The notes beneath the pieces were generated by a model. It did not search any database, had not been told where the DNA came from, and saw only the letters and a program-made list of their open reading frames with translations. This document shows positions 16,991-25,482 of a stretch of DNA of 64,000 nt, piece after piece. This DNA comes from JAITVM01 sp031551135 (GTDB taxonomy: Bacteria; Bacillota; Clostridia; Lachnospirales; JAITVM01): positions 62,001 through 126,000 of the forward strand of contig JAVBOA010000004.1 in assembly GCA_031551135.1 (NCBI GenBank). Direction: 5' to 3'. Made by a program: the position numbers and the translations under genes. Within the stretch, counting starts at the first letter, position 1, and every line of letters begins with the position of its first letter.

Positions 16991-17218
16991 GTGGAAGAGA
17001 AAGTAATGGAAATTATAGCTTCTCAAATGGGCATAGACGAAAGTGAAATTAATTTAAACAGCAGACTCACCGAAGATTTGGGCGCGGATTCGCTGGATGT
17101 TTATCAAATTATCGCTGAGTTCGAGGACGCTTTTGATATGCAGTTCTCTAATGAGGATACTGAAAGTATAAAAACAATCAAAGACGTTGTTGAATATATC
17201 AAAAACGCAAAGAAATAA
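16991..17218 (+). CDS. acpP: acyl carrier protein
   Basis: This carrier of fatty-acid intermediates has 75 residues. The phosphopantetheine attachment Ser lies in LGADSLDVYQ, followed by the FEDAFDMQFSNED helix typical of AcpP (usual form EEEFD.EI.DE). GTG 16991 follows AGGAGG with eight bases between. The TTG at 16985 is too close to the site. Confidence 0.95.
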   Translation: MEEKVMEIIASQMGIDESEINLNSRLTEDLGADSLDVYQIIAEFEDAFDMQFSNEDTESIKTIKDVVEYIKNAKK

Positions 17219-17240
17219 ATTTTTAATACACGAAATAATC

Positions 17241-17306
17241 ACAATAATGGTTTAAAATCATTATTGTATACATATTCTTTTGTTCGGCTTATTTGCAGAA
17301 CAAAAG
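17241..17306 (+). promoter_or_regulatory. two hairpins in the acpP-rnc leader
   Basis: Hairpin one is ACAATAATG (17241-17249) with CATTATTGT (17259-17267). Hairpin two is CTTTTGTTC (17277-17285) with GAACAAAAG (17298-17306). Both have perfect 9-bp stems and neither has a T-tract. They precede the attenuator-like segment at 17337-17389. Confidence 0.5.
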
Positions 17307-17336
17307 GAGCATTTGGCACTTAAGATTATCTTATCT

Positions 17337-17389
17337 GCCCAATATAAAAGGTTTAATTTATGGGCTGGTGATTTCTCATCAGCCTTTTT
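17337..17389 (+). terminator. terminator with a competing upstream helix (attenuator-like) before rnc
   Basis: GGCTGGTGA (17363-17371) pairs with TCATCAGCC (17376-17384), followed by five T residues, a good intrinsic terminator. Its 5' arm is shared with TGGGC (17361-17365), which can instead pair with GCCCA (17337-17341), so the two helices exclude each other. Confidence 0.55.
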
Positions 17390-17416
17390 AAAAATATTAT
17401 AAACTGCGTATGAAGG

Positions 17417-18103
17417 ATGGAAAAAGTGTATTCTGAATTCGAAAAAATAATTAATTATAAATATAAAAATACTGATATTTTGAAAAAGGCGTTTACACAC
17501 AGCTCTTACGCCTACGAAAATAAGCTTGAGCAAAACAACGAGCGTTTGGAATTTTTGGGCGATGCGGTTTTGGAACTTGTAATCAGCAATTATTTATTTA
17601 ATTTATATAATCAATCTTCGGAAGGTGACCTCACGAAACTGCGTGCTTCTGTGGTTTGCGAGCCGACTTTGGCGGCGAACGCGCGCGAACTCAAAATGGG
17701 AAAATTTCTGCTTTTGGGCAAAGGCGAGGAACAAACCGGCGGACGCGAAAGGGATTCGATTTTGGCAGATACTTTTGAGGCTATAATCGGTTCGATTTAT
17801 ATCGACGGAGGTTTTGAAAGCGCCGAAAAATTTATTTTGGAGAATCTTGCGGATGATATCAGCCGAATGAAAAATTCATATATGGCTATTGATTTTAAAA
17901 CGAATTTGCAGGAACATTATCAAAAATTCAGCAAAGAACCATTGAGATATAATATTATCAGCGAAGAAGGTCCGGATCACGATAAAAGATTTACCGCCAG
18001 GCTTTCGCATAAAAATACGGTTTTGGGAATCGGCAAAGGTAAAAGTAAAAAAGAAGCCGAACAAAACGCAGCTTATGAGGCAATGCAAAAATTAAAAGAA
18101 TAA
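17417..18103 (+). CDS. rnc: ribonuclease III
   Basis: This enzyme cleaves double-stranded RNA (rRNA precursors, mRNA control). The 228 residues comprise an N-terminal nuclease domain with NERLEFLGDAVLEL and DTFEAIIGSIYIDGG (acidic metal ligands), and a C-terminal double-stranded RNA binding domain ending GKSKKEAEQNAAYEAM. Start ATG 17417 follows GAAGG. A terminator lies just upstream (17363-17389), so expression probably depends on readthrough or a local promoter. Confidence 0.95.
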   Translation: MEKVYSEFEKIINYKYKNTDILKKAFTHSSYAYENKLEQNNERLEFLGDAVLELVISNYLFNLYNQSSEGDLTKLRASVVCEPTLAANARELKMGKFLLLGKGEEQTGGRERDSILADTFEAIIGSIYIDGGFESAEKFILENLADDISRMKNSYMAIDFKTNLQEHYQKFSKEPLRYNIISEEGPDHDKRFTARLSHKNTVLGIGKGKSKKEAEQNAAYEAMQKLKE

Positions 18104-18137
18104 AATATTGAACTACTATAACAAGAGGTGCGCAGCT

Positions 18138-19025
18138 TTGGAAGAAAAGAAAAATATTTTAAGCATAATCGAAACAAAAAAAGTAAATTTCAGCAAAGGT
18201 CAAAAAAGAATCGCAGAATTTATTTTGAACAATTTTCATGAAGCAGTTTATTTAACGGCTGCAGAATTATCCAGAAAAACTGATGTTTCGGAATCGACAG
18301 TGGTTAGATTTGCGGCGATGCTGGGATTTGAGGGGTATCCGGAGCTTTCTGACGCTTTGGAAAAATTGGCGCGCGAAAATCTTGATGCCTCTAAACGAAT
18401 TGAGGTTTCGGCAAACTTTTTTTCTAAATCGCATAAGCATATTTTAAAATCGGTTATGCAATCAGATGCCGACAGAATTATGCGGTCTTTGCAGGGAATT
18501 GATGAAGATGTTTTTGACAAAGCTGTGGATAAAATTTTGGACGCGCGGAAAATTTATATTATCGGTGCGCGCTCTTCCAGCTCTCTTGCGGAATTTTTGG
18601 CTTTTCATCTGAATCTTATGCTCGGGAACGTTATCTCTTTCAGCGGCGGAACGGAAGTTTATGAACAGATTTTCAGAATCTCGGAAAATGATGTTTGTAT
18701 TTGCTTCAGTTTTCCACGCTATAGCCAAAGAACCATAAACGCCATGCAATACGCTTTTTCGCAAAATGCAAACACAATCGCGGTTACGGATAATATTGAT
18801 GCGCCGATTTGCAAATATGCGAATTATAAATTAATTGTAAAAAGTGATATGATTTCGATTGTGGATTCGCTTGTTTCGGCAATGAGCTTGGTAAATGCGA
18901 TTCTTGTGGCGATTTCTGTCCGTAAAAAAATCGAAATAACTCAAACTTATGATAAATTGGAAAAATTATGGACTGAGCACAAAGTTTATTCTAAAACCGT
19001 TGAGAATATTGAGGATCCGGTATGA
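18138..19025 (+). CDS. MurR/RpiR family transcriptional regulator
   Basis: The 295 residues comprise an N-terminal HTH_6 DNA-binding domain (KGQKRIAEFILNN...AELSRKTDVSESTVVRFAAMLGFEGYPEL) and a C-terminal SIS sugar-phosphate-binding domain (KIYIIGARSSSSLAEFLAFHL, ISFSGG, CFSFPRYS). Such regulators sense sugar phosphates. I chose TTG 18138 because AGAGGTG lies eight bases upstream; the upstream TTG at 18108 has none. The stop overlaps the next start by 4 bp (ATGA), so the two genes are coupled, although the flavoprotein is not an obvious target. Confidence 0.9.
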   Translation: MEEKKNILSIIETKKVNFSKGQKRIAEFILNNFHEAVYLTAAELSRKTDVSESTVVRFAAMLGFEGYPELSDALEKLARENLDASKRIEVSANFFSKSHKHILKSVMQSDADRIMRSLQGIDEDVFDKAVDKILDARKIYIIGARSSSSLAEFLAFHLNLMLGNVISFSGGTEVYEQIFRISENDVCICFSFPRYSQRTINAMQYAFSQNANTIAVTDNIDAPICKYANYKLIVKSDMISIVDSLVSAMSLVNAILVAISVRKKIEITQTYDKLEKLWTEHKVYSKTVENIEDPV

Positions 19026-20239
19026 AAAAATTAATAATTGTCGGCGGCGGCGCAAGCGGAATGTTGGCGGCTTTGATAGCCGGACAGAATGGACACGACT
19101 GTACAATAATCGAACAAAATAATAAATTGGGAAAAAAATTATATATAACCGGAAAAGGAAGATGTAATTTAACAAATTACACTGATGCGGAAAATCTGAT
19201 TAAAAATACCGTAACAAATCCTTTTTTTTTATACAGCGCATTTTATACATTTGATTCTTTCGCTCTTGTCTCATTATTTAATTCAATCGGCTTGAAAACA
19301 AAAATCGAGCGTGGCAACAGGGTTTATCCCGAAAGCGAAAAGTCCAGCGATGTTATAAGGGCATTGGAAAACGCTATTCGAAAAAATAATGTACAAGTAT
19401 TGTTAAATACAAAAGTTACGGAAATTAATACGGAAAACGGAAAAATAACGGGCGTTACAACGGATAAATTTTATCCGGCGGATAATGTAATTATCTGTAC
19501 GGGCGGTATGTCGTATCCTATGACAGGCTCGGCGGGCGACGGCTATATTTTCGCAAAAAAAACCGGACATAGAGTTACGGAGCTTTTTCCATCACTAGTT
19601 GCTTTGAAAGCCAAACAAAATTTTGGTCTGGAAGGACTGAGCCTGAAAAATATAGCAATTGAACTTTTTTTGGAAAACAAAAAAATTTATGATGATTTCG
19701 GTGAAATGCTTTTCACGCATGAAGGAGTTTCTGGCCCGGTTATTTTGTCGGCAAGCTGTTTTGCTACAAAATATATCGGACGTGATTTGAAATTAAAAAT
19801 TGATTTAAAGCCGGCTTTGAGCGAAAAAGAGCTGGATGAACGGATTTTGAAAGATTTCAAAAAATATATAAACAAGAATTTTAAAAATTCTTTGGATGAT
19901 TTATTACCGCAGAAATTAATTGATATTATCATAGAATTATCGAAGATTCCACCGGATAAAAAAGTAAACGAAATTACAAAGGACGAAAGAAAACGTATAG
20001 TAATGGCAATAAAAGGGTTTTGTATTGATATTGTTGACACAATGAGGTTTAATGAAGCTGTAGTGACTTCGGGCGGAGTTTGTGTTGATGATATTGACCC
20101 GAGTACAATGCAAAGCCGGTTGATAAAAAATTTATATTTCGCCGGAGAAGTAATTGATGTGGATGCGTTTACGGGCGGCTTTAATCTGCAAATCGCATTT
20201 TCAACGGCTTATTTGGCGGCAAGCAGTATAATTCGGTAA
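19022..20239 (+). CDS. BaiN/HI0933 family NAD(P)/FAD-dependent oxidoreductase
   Basis: The 405 residues begin with the dinucleotide-binding motif IVGGGASGMLAALIAGQNGH. The family signature KLGKKLYITGKGRCNLTN follows, then NVIICTGGMSYPMTGSAGDGY and the C-terminal YFAGEVIDVDAFTGGFNLQIAFSTAYLA. Family members are flavoproteins of mostly unknown substrate; one is reported to act on bile acids. Gene order with aroH, cmk, plsC and ispH is a familiar Clostridia arrangement and suggests housekeeping use. The ATG overlaps the rpiR stop. Confidence 0.9.
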   Translation: MKKLIIVGGGASGMLAALIAGQNGHDCTIIEQNNKLGKKLYITGKGRCNLTNYTDAENLIKNTVTNPFFLYSAFYTFDSFALVSLFNSIGLKTKIERGNRVYPESEKSSDVIRALENAIRKNNVQVLLNTKVTEINTENGKITGVTTDKFYPADNVIICTGGMSYPMTGSAGDGYIFAKKTGHRVTELFPSLVALKAKQNFGLEGLSLKNIAIELFLENKKIYDDFGEMLFTHEGVSGPVILSASCFATKYIGRDLKLKIDLKPALSEKELDERILKDFKKYINKNFKNSLDDLLPQKLIDIIIELSKIPPDKKVNEITKDERKRIVMAIKGFCIDIVDTMRFNEAVVTSGGVCVDDIDPSTMQSRLIKNLYFAGEVIDVDAFTGGFNLQIAFSTAYLAASSIIR

Positions 20240-20251
20240 AGGAGTTTTTGA

Positions 20252-20608
20252 ATGTTTTCTATCAGAGGCGCAACTACGGTTTTGACAGACAATAAAGAAG
20301 AAGTTTTAAACGAAAGCAAAATTTTATTAAACGAGATTATCGAAAAAAATAAACTTGAAGTCGACGAAATTATATCTGTTTTCTTTACTTGCACAAAGGA
20401 TATAAAATCTGTTTATCCGGCAGTGGCGGCGAGAGAAATCGGGATTTTGCAGGCGGGTTTGATGTGTATGCAGGAAATGTATGTGGAGAACAGCCTTGAG
20501 AAATGCATTAGGGTTTTGATTCATGCAGACAAAAAAACTCCCGAAAAAATTTTTCATGTGTATTTAAACGAGGCAAGAAAACTTCGACCGGATTTATTGG
20601 AGGATTAA
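20252..20608 (+). CDS. aroH: chorismate mutase, AroH type
   Basis: This enzyme turns chorismate into prephenate for Phe/Tyr synthesis. The 118 residues have the monofunctional AroH fold signatures: SIRGATTV at the start, DIISVFFT-like CTKDIKSVYPAVAAREIG, and HVYLNEARKLRPDL at the end. It sits alone among lipid and nucleotide genes, with no other shikimate gene in the window. ATG 20252 has AAGGAG upstream. Confidence 0.93.
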   Translation: MFSIRGATTVLTDNKEEVLNESKILLNEIIEKNKLEVDEIISVFFTCTKDIKSVYPAVAAREIGILQAGLMCMQEMYVENSLEKCIRVLIHADKKTPEKIFHVYLNEARKLRPDLLED

Positions 20609-20609
20609 A

Positions 20610-21275
20610 ATGGGCTATCAAATCGCAATCGATGGACCGAGCGGCAGCGGAAAATCTACATTAGCAAGAAATTTAGCGAACCGGCTTGGAATAAAATACG
20701 TTGACACGGGAGCAATGTACCGGGCTGTCGGATATTATATGATTAATAACGGAATCGATTTATTTAATTCTGACAAAATTGTAGAAAATTTGAAAAATAT
20801 TTGTCTAAAAATTGAATATGAAGGCGAAAATTTTCGTATTATATTAAATGAAGAAGATATCACGGAAAAAATCCGTACGCAAGAAGTTGCGGATTCGGCT
20901 TCAAAAGTCGCGGCGCTGCGGGAAGTTCGTGAAAAACTCGTAGATATCCAGCGTGAAGCCGCAGTGAAATACGATGTTGTAATGGAGGGGCGTGACATTG
21001 GCCATAAAGTTTTGAAAAACGCTGACTTGAAAATATTCTTGGACGCTAATACAGAAGTACGGACAATCCGGCGGATAAATGAGTTGGAATCCCGAAATAT
21101 TGCCTGTGATTATGATATTGTGAAAAAGGAAATTGAAGAGCGGGATTATCGGGATTATAATCGGGAATTCGATCCGCTTTTAAAAAGCGAAGACGCATAT
21201 TATTTAGACAGCAGCGGAATGACAGAAGAAGAAGTTATTGCGAAAATTATTACCTTGAGCGAAAAATTTAGATAA
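20610..21275 (+). CDS. cmk: cytidylate kinase
   Basis: This kinase phosphorylates CMP and dCMP. The 221 residues start with the P-loop IDGPSGSGKSTLAR, then KYVDTGAMYRAVGYY, MEGRDIGHKVLKNADLKIFLDA, and a C-terminal DxYYLDSSGMTEEEV. It starts two bases after the aroH stop, and its ribosome binding site GGAGG lies inside the aroH end, so the two are translated together. Confidence 0.95.
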   Translation: MGYQIAIDGPSGSGKSTLARNLANRLGIKYVDTGAMYRAVGYYMINNGIDLFNSDKIVENLKNICLKIEYEGENFRIILNEEDITEKIRTQEVADSASKVAALREVREKLVDIQREAAVKYDVVMEGRDIGHKVLKNADLKIFLDANTEVRTIRRINELESRNIACDYDIVKKEIEERDYRDYNREFDPLLKSEDAYYLDSSGMTEEEVIAKIITLSEKFR

Positions 21276-21306
21276 ACTTGAAGAAAAATTTCAGGAGGGG
21301 CAAAAA

Positions 21307-21891
21307 ATGTTTTATAAATTGGCTGTTTTTGTTTGTAATTTATTAATGCATTTGCTATACCGCGTCAGCGCGGCCGATTCGGACAAAATCCCGAAAGACG
21401 GTGCTGCGATTATTTGCTCTAACCATATAAAAATGCTCGACCCGGTTTTGGTTTGTGTTTCAACAAAGCGCGTTGTGCATTATATGGGAAAAAAGGAACT
21501 TTTCGAAAATAAATTACTTGCCGCTTTGTTCAGAGGTATAAAAGCTTTTCCTGTAGACCGAAAAAGCGGACGCGATGTTGAGGCTATGCGAACAGCTATA
21601 AATTTACTAAAAAGCGGAGAAATTTTGGGAATATTTTTTCATGGGCATAGGGTCAAAGAAGGCGAAGAAAAAGCCGTAAAATCGGGAGTGATTTTATTTG
21701 CGCTAAAAGGCAAAGCGCCGATTGTGCCTGCGTATATTTCCGGCGAATATAAAATTTTCTCAAAAACTAAAATAAAATTCGGCGATCCGATTTTTTTGGA
21801 TGAATATTATGATAAAAAGCTGGATCAGGAGCTTTTGGAAAAACTGACAAAGCTTGTTACCGAAAAAGTGGAAGCGTTGAAAATGGAGTGA
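21307..21891 (+). CDS. plsC: 1-acyl-sn-glycerol-3-phosphate acyltransferase
   Basis: This membrane-associated enzyme acylates lysophosphatidic acid. The 194 residues have the catalytic NHxxxxD box (SNHIKMLDPV) and the FPVDRKSGRD block. The usual third box FPEGTRS reads FFHGHRVKEGE, so the Glu of EGTR is not conserved at that place. Length is a little short but typical for clostridial PlsC. ATG 21307 follows AGGAGGGG. It belongs to the cmk-plsC-ispH group. Confidence 0.88.
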   Translation: MFYKLAVFVCNLLMHLLYRVSAADSDKIPKDGAAIICSNHIKMLDPVLVCVSTKRVVHYMGKKELFENKLLAALFRGIKAFPVDRKSGRDVEAMRTAINLLKSGEILGIFFHGHRVKEGEEKAVKSGVILFALKGKAPIVPAYISGEYKIFSKTKIKFGDPIFLDEYYDKKLDQELLEKLTKLVTEKVEALKME

Positions 21892-21897
21892 TTTGTT

Positions 21898-23880
21898 ATG
21901 GAAATTATTCTGGCAAAAACTGCAGGCTTTTGTTTTGGGGTGCAGAGGGCAATTGATGAAACCTTAAAAACTGCCGAGACCAAAAAAGTTTTGACCTATG
22001 GCTCACTTATTCATAACAAAATTGTTGCGGAAGATTTACGTCGAAAAGGTATAAAAATTATCGAAAACTTAAATAATATAGAAAATGAAACTGTTATATT
22101 GCGCTCGCATGGTGTGCCGCCGGAAATTTATGAGCTTCTCAAATCAAAAGATATTGAGTATAAGGATTGTACTTGTCCGTATGTAAAAAAAATTCATAAT
22201 ATTGTAGAGCAAAAATATAATGAGAATTTTAAAATAATTATTTTGGGAGACAGGGAACATCCGGAAATTATCGGAATAAACGGATACACAAATTATACAT
22301 CGATTATAATCAGTAATTGCGCTGAAATAGCTTCGGTTGATTTTGATAATACTAAAAAATATGTTGTTGTCTCACAAACGACATTTAATGTAGATAATTT
22401 CGATTTAATCATTTCGGAGCTTAGTAAAAAAAATCTGGATTTAGAAATATTTAACACAATTTGTTCTGCTACGAAGGACAGGCAGTCCGAGTGTGGCGAG
22501 ATATCGAAAAATGTTGATTTTATGCTGATTATCGGTGATAATAATAGTAGTAACACAAAAAAATTGCTCGAAATTTCCAGAAAAAACTGTATTAATTCAT
22601 ATTTAATAGAATCTATTGGAGATTTACAGTTGAATATTTTTTCTTATGGTGATAAAATTGGAATAACTGCTGGTGCGTCTACACCACCAGGCATAATAAA
22701 GGAGGCTATTTGTACCATGAGCGATCTTAACAATCAGGAATTATCCTTTGAGGAGTTATTAAACCAGTCAATAGTGACTTTACATACGGGTGACATTGTA
22801 AAAGGAACTGTTATTAGAGTATCTGGTGGAGAGGTTTATGTAAATTTAGGTTATAAATCAGACGGAATTATTTCGAGAGATGCGCTCTCGGATGACCCTA
22901 GCTTTGACGCTGCTCAAAACTATAATCCGGGCGACGAAATAGAAGTTTTTGTTTTAAGAGTAAATGATGGCGACGGAAATGTAATGTTATCGAGAAAAAG
23001 AATTGAGTCACAAAAATCCCTTGAAAAAATCGAAGCTGCATTTAATAATAAAGAAATTATGCAAGGAAAAGTTATTGATGTTGTAAAAGGCGGATTAATG
23101 GCGCTTATCGGCGGAATCAAAGTTTTTGTACCATCGTCGCAGGCATCTAACAGATATGTTGAAGATTTGAAAGAGTTTTTAGGCAAAGAGCTTAATTTTA
23201 ATATTTTGGAATACGAACCAAACAAACGCCGTATCGTTGCCGGAAGAAAAGAGCTTGCTCAAGTAGAAGAAGAAGAAAACAAAAAGAAAGTTTTCGATTC
23301 TTTGGAAATCGGCAAAAAATATAGCGGTACAGTTAGAAGAATCGTTGATTTTGGCGCATTCGTAGATCTCGGCGGCATCGATGGACTTATCCATATCTCT
23401 GAGCTTTCTTGGGGCAGAGTTAAGAAAGTTAAAGATGTTTTAAAAGAAGGCGACAAAGTGGAAGTTACAATTATTGATTTTGACAGAGATAAAGGTAAAA
23501 TTTCGCTTTCGCTTAAAGATGTTAAAGAAGATCCATGGAATGCTATTGAAGAAAAATATCCTATCGGCGAAATTGTTGAAGGTAAAGTTGCAAGAATGGT
23601 ACCTTTCGGAGTTTTTGTTGAACTCGAAGAAGGCGTTGACGGACTTGTTCATATATCTCAAATTTCGGCGAAGCATGTTGTAAAACCGGAAGACGAATTG
23701 AGTATCGGTCAAGTTATCCAAGTTAAAATTACCGAAGTTAATAAAGAAAACAAACGTATCAGCCTCAGCAAAAAAGAAGTTGATGTTCCGTCTTTAGATG
23801 ATATCGAAGATTTGGAAAATACAGAAGTTGATGCAGAAAACAAAGATGATGTTTCGGAAGAAAATAACGAATTAGAATAA
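21898..23880 (+). CDS. fusion of IspH (HMBPP reductase) and ribosomal protein S1
   Basis: Residues 1-275 are IspH, the last enzyme of the MEP isoprenoid pathway. The [4Fe-4S] ligands are Cys 12 (AGFCFG), Cys 93 (CTCPYV) and Cys 189 (NTICSATKDRQ), with His 40 and His 71 (RSHGVPP). Residues 295-630 hold four S1 RNA-binding domains (starting near 297, 385, 470 and 556), and an acidic tail ends the protein. The same fusion is known from many Clostridia. The two halves join in frame (ICTMSDLNNQELSFEELL), and the Met of CTMSDL has an AAGGAGG-like sequence upstream, so a separate S1 could also be made internally. Confidence 0.95.
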   Translation: MEIILAKTAGFCFGVQRAIDETLKTAETKKVLTYGSLIHNKIVAEDLRRKGIKIIENLNNIENETVILRSHGVPPEIYELLKSKDIEYKDCTCPYVKKIHNIVEQKYNENFKIIILGDREHPEIIGINGYTNYTSIIISNCAEIASVDFDNTKKYVVVSQTTFNVDNFDLIISELSKKNLDLEIFNTICSATKDRQSECGEISKNVDFMLIIGDNNSSNTKKLLEISRKNCINSYLIESIGDLQLNIFSYGDKIGITAGASTPPGIIKEAICTMSDLNNQELSFEELLNQSIVTLHTGDIVKGTVIRVSGGEVYVNLGYKSDGIISRDALSDDPSFDAAQNYNPGDEIEVFVLRVNDGDGNVMLSRKRIESQKSLEKIEAAFNNKEIMQGKVIDVVKGGLMALIGGIKVFVPSSQASNRYVEDLKEFLGKELNFNILEYEPNKRRIVAGRKELAQVEEEENKKKVFDSLEIGKKYSGTVRRIVDFGAFVDLGGIDGLIHISELSWGRVKKVKDVLKEGDKVEVTIIDFDRDKGKISLSLKDVKEDPWNAIEEKYPIGEIVEGKVARMVPFGVFVELEEGVDGLVHISQISAKHVVKPEDELSIGQVIQVKITEVNKENKRISLSKKEVDVPSLDDIEDLENTEVDAENKDDVSEENNELE

Positions 23881-23895
23881 AAGTTAAGAAAATAT

Positions 23896-23918
23896 GAGGG
23901 ATGGTTCTGCCATTCCTC
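23896..23918 (+). terminator. hairpin after ispH-rpsA
   Basis: GAGGGATGG pairs with CCATTCCTC around TTCTG. The T-tract is weak (TTTG), so termination may be partial. Confidence 0.45.
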
Positions 23919-23955
23919 TTTGTAATGCTTATAAAAAAGGTGAGGAGGAAATAAA

Positions 23956-24813
23956 ATGAAAATTGGATTTATTGGTGTCGGCGTTATGGGAATCGGCATG
24001 GTCAGAAATCTTTTGAAAAATAATTTTGAGGTAAATATTTTCAGCCGGACGAAATCAAAATCTGAGATTGTTGTAAAAGACGGCGCAGTTTGGAAAGACA
24101 GTATTAAGGAATGTATTGAAGATGCTGATGTTGTTATAACAATGGTGGGATTTCCGAAAGACGTTGAAAATGTATATTTCGGCAAAGACGGAATTATTGA
24201 AAACGCAAAAGAAAATGCAATTATTATTGATATGACGACGACAGAGCCGAATTTATCCGTTAAAATTTACGAAGCCGCAAAAGAAAAAAATATTCACGCT
24301 CTGGATGCTCCGGTTTCCGGCGGTGATGCGGGTGCAAAAAACGGCACGCTTTCGATTATGGTCGGCGGTGACAAAGAGATTTTCGAGCGTGCGCACGGAG
24401 TTTTTGAAGCAATGGGTACGACTATTGTTTATGAGGGTAAAGCCGGATTCGGTCAGCATACAAAAATGGTAAACCAGATTGTTTTGGGCGGAACGATTGC
24501 CGCTGTTTGCGAAGGAATAAAATACAGCGAAAAAATCGGGCTTGATATGCAAACAGTTTTGGACAGTATTTCAAAAGGTGCGGCATCGAGCTGGCAATTA
24601 TCAAACCAAACGCCGAAAATTATGAACGAAGATTTCGCTCCGGGATTTTATATTAAGCATTATGTAAAGGATTTAATGATTGCGAATAATAATGCGGCTT
24701 TGCAGGAATTGCAACTTCCAATCCTGAGAATGGTTCTGGATATGTATAAATCTTTGGAGGCAAGCGGCAGCGGCGATTTGGGTACGCAGGCTTTGATAAA
24801 ATACTATGAATAA
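23956..24813 (+). CDS. beta-hydroxyacid dehydrogenase (3-hydroxyisobutyrate dehydrogenase family)
   Basis: The 285 residues have the Rossmann motif IGFIGVGVMGIGMVRNLL, the substrate-binding DAPVSGGDAGAKNGTLSIMVGG and the catalytic Lys region GFGQHTKMVNQI. Family members reduce or oxidise 3-hydroxyisobutyrate, tartronate semialdehyde or succinic semialdehyde, and the substrate cannot be chosen from sequence alone. ATG 23956 has GAGGAGG upstream. A small repeat and a terminator-like hairpin follow before rpmG. Confidence 0.88.
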   Translation: MKIGFIGVGVMGIGMVRNLLKNNFEVNIFSRTKSKSEIVVKDGAVWKDSIKECIEDADVVITMVGFPKDVENVYFGKDGIIENAKENAIIIDMTTTEPNLSVKIYEAAKEKNIHALDAPVSGGDAGAKNGTLSIMVGGDKEIFERAHGVFEAMGTTIVYEGKAGFGQHTKMVNQIVLGGTIAAVCEGIKYSEKIGLDMQTVLDSISKGAASSWQLSNQTPKIMNEDFAPGFYIKHYVKDLMIANNNAALQELQLPILRMVLDMYKSLEASGSGDLGTQALIKYYE

Positions 24814-24836
24814 ATTTGGATTTCAATTTTTGTAAT

Positions 24837-24878
24837 TGATACTATTTTTTTCTATCCTTTGTATTGAAAATAGTATTA
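24837..24878. repeat. MITE-like repeat copy 6 (36-bp deletion form)
   Basis: The element (24840-24875) begins TACTATTTTTT and ends GAAAATAGTA. The flanks are TGA and TTA, both of the TNA form but not identical. The same deletion junction is seen in copy 12 at 49430-49465. Confidence 0.75.
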
Positions 24879-24886
24879 ATAAGCAA

Positions 24887-24914
24887 TTGACAAGACCCAT
24901 ACTTTGTGTTAAAA
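24887..24914 (+). promoter_or_regulatory. promoter of rpmG-secE-nusG
   Basis: TTGACA (24887-24892) and TTAAAA (24909-24914) are separated by 16 bases. The promoter overlaps a terminator-like hairpin (24892-24947). Confidence 0.5.
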
Positions 24915-24947
24915 TTTCCAAAAAGGCAAAGTAGGTCTTTTTTTTAT
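24892..24947 (+). terminator. terminator-like hairpin before rpmG
   Basis: AAGACC plus ATACTTTG (24892-24905) pair with CAAAGTA plus GGTCTT (24927-24939) with a small bulge, followed by eight T residues. Confidence 0.6.
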
Positions 24948-24982
24948 GCCAAAATTTATACTTATCAAGCGAGGTGGAAACA

Positions 24983-25132
24983 ATGAGAACCCAAGTTACA
25001 TTAGCGTGCATGGATTGCAAACAAAGAAACTATACAATCACAAAGGACAAAAAAACTCATCCGGACAGGATAGAGACCAAAAAACACTGCAAGTTTTGCA
25101 ACAAGCATACCGCACATAGGGAAACTAAATAA
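24983..25132 (+). CDS. rpmG: 50S ribosomal protein L33
   Basis: This small ORF encodes 49 residues. The four zinc-ribbon cysteines are present (CMDCKQRNY and CKFCNKHT), so this is the zinc-binding C+ form of L33. The ATG follows GAGGTGG. The rpmG-secE-nusG order is typical of Firmicutes. No tRNA-Trp lies in the 55-base gap to secE. Confidence 0.95.
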   Translation: MRTQVTLACMDCKQRNYTITKDKKTHPDRIETKKHCKFCNKHTAHRETK

Positions 25133-25187
25133 ATTTTTGCGTAGCATTTGCGAAACAAAGATTAAACATTTTAAGGAAGTGGATTAG

Positions 25188-25478
25188 ATGGAAGACGAAA
25201 AAAATACTACTCTAACAACATCCGAAGATTTGAAAACCGAAAAACCAAGCGCCAATAAAAATGACGCTGCAAATAAGGATTCAAAGCTAAAGACTTTTAT
25301 TAAAGAATTACGCGGCGAATTTTCAAAAATCATTTGGGTTTCAAAAGAAGAACTTTTAAAACAAACAATTACTGTAATATGTGTGTCAATAATAGTAGGG
25401 GTAATTATCTTTGGTATGGATAGTGTTTTTAAGATATTATTTGACCTCTTAGTCAGTAATTTTGTAAGCAAAGGATGA
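25188..25478 (+). CDS. secE: preprotein translocase subunit SecE
   Basis: This clamp subunit of the SecYEG translocon has 96 residues. A charged N-terminal extension of about 45 residues is followed by the conserved amphipathic helix (ELRGEFSKIIWVSKEELLKQT) and one membrane segment (ITVICVSIIVGVIIFGMDSV). ATG 25188 follows AAGGAAGTGG. Confidence 0.95.
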   Translation: MEDEKNTTLTTSEDLKTEKPSANKNDAANKDSKLKTFIKELRGEFSKIIWVSKEELLKQTITVICVSIIVGVIIFGMDSVFKILFDLLVSNFVSKG

Positions 25479-25482
25479 TAAA

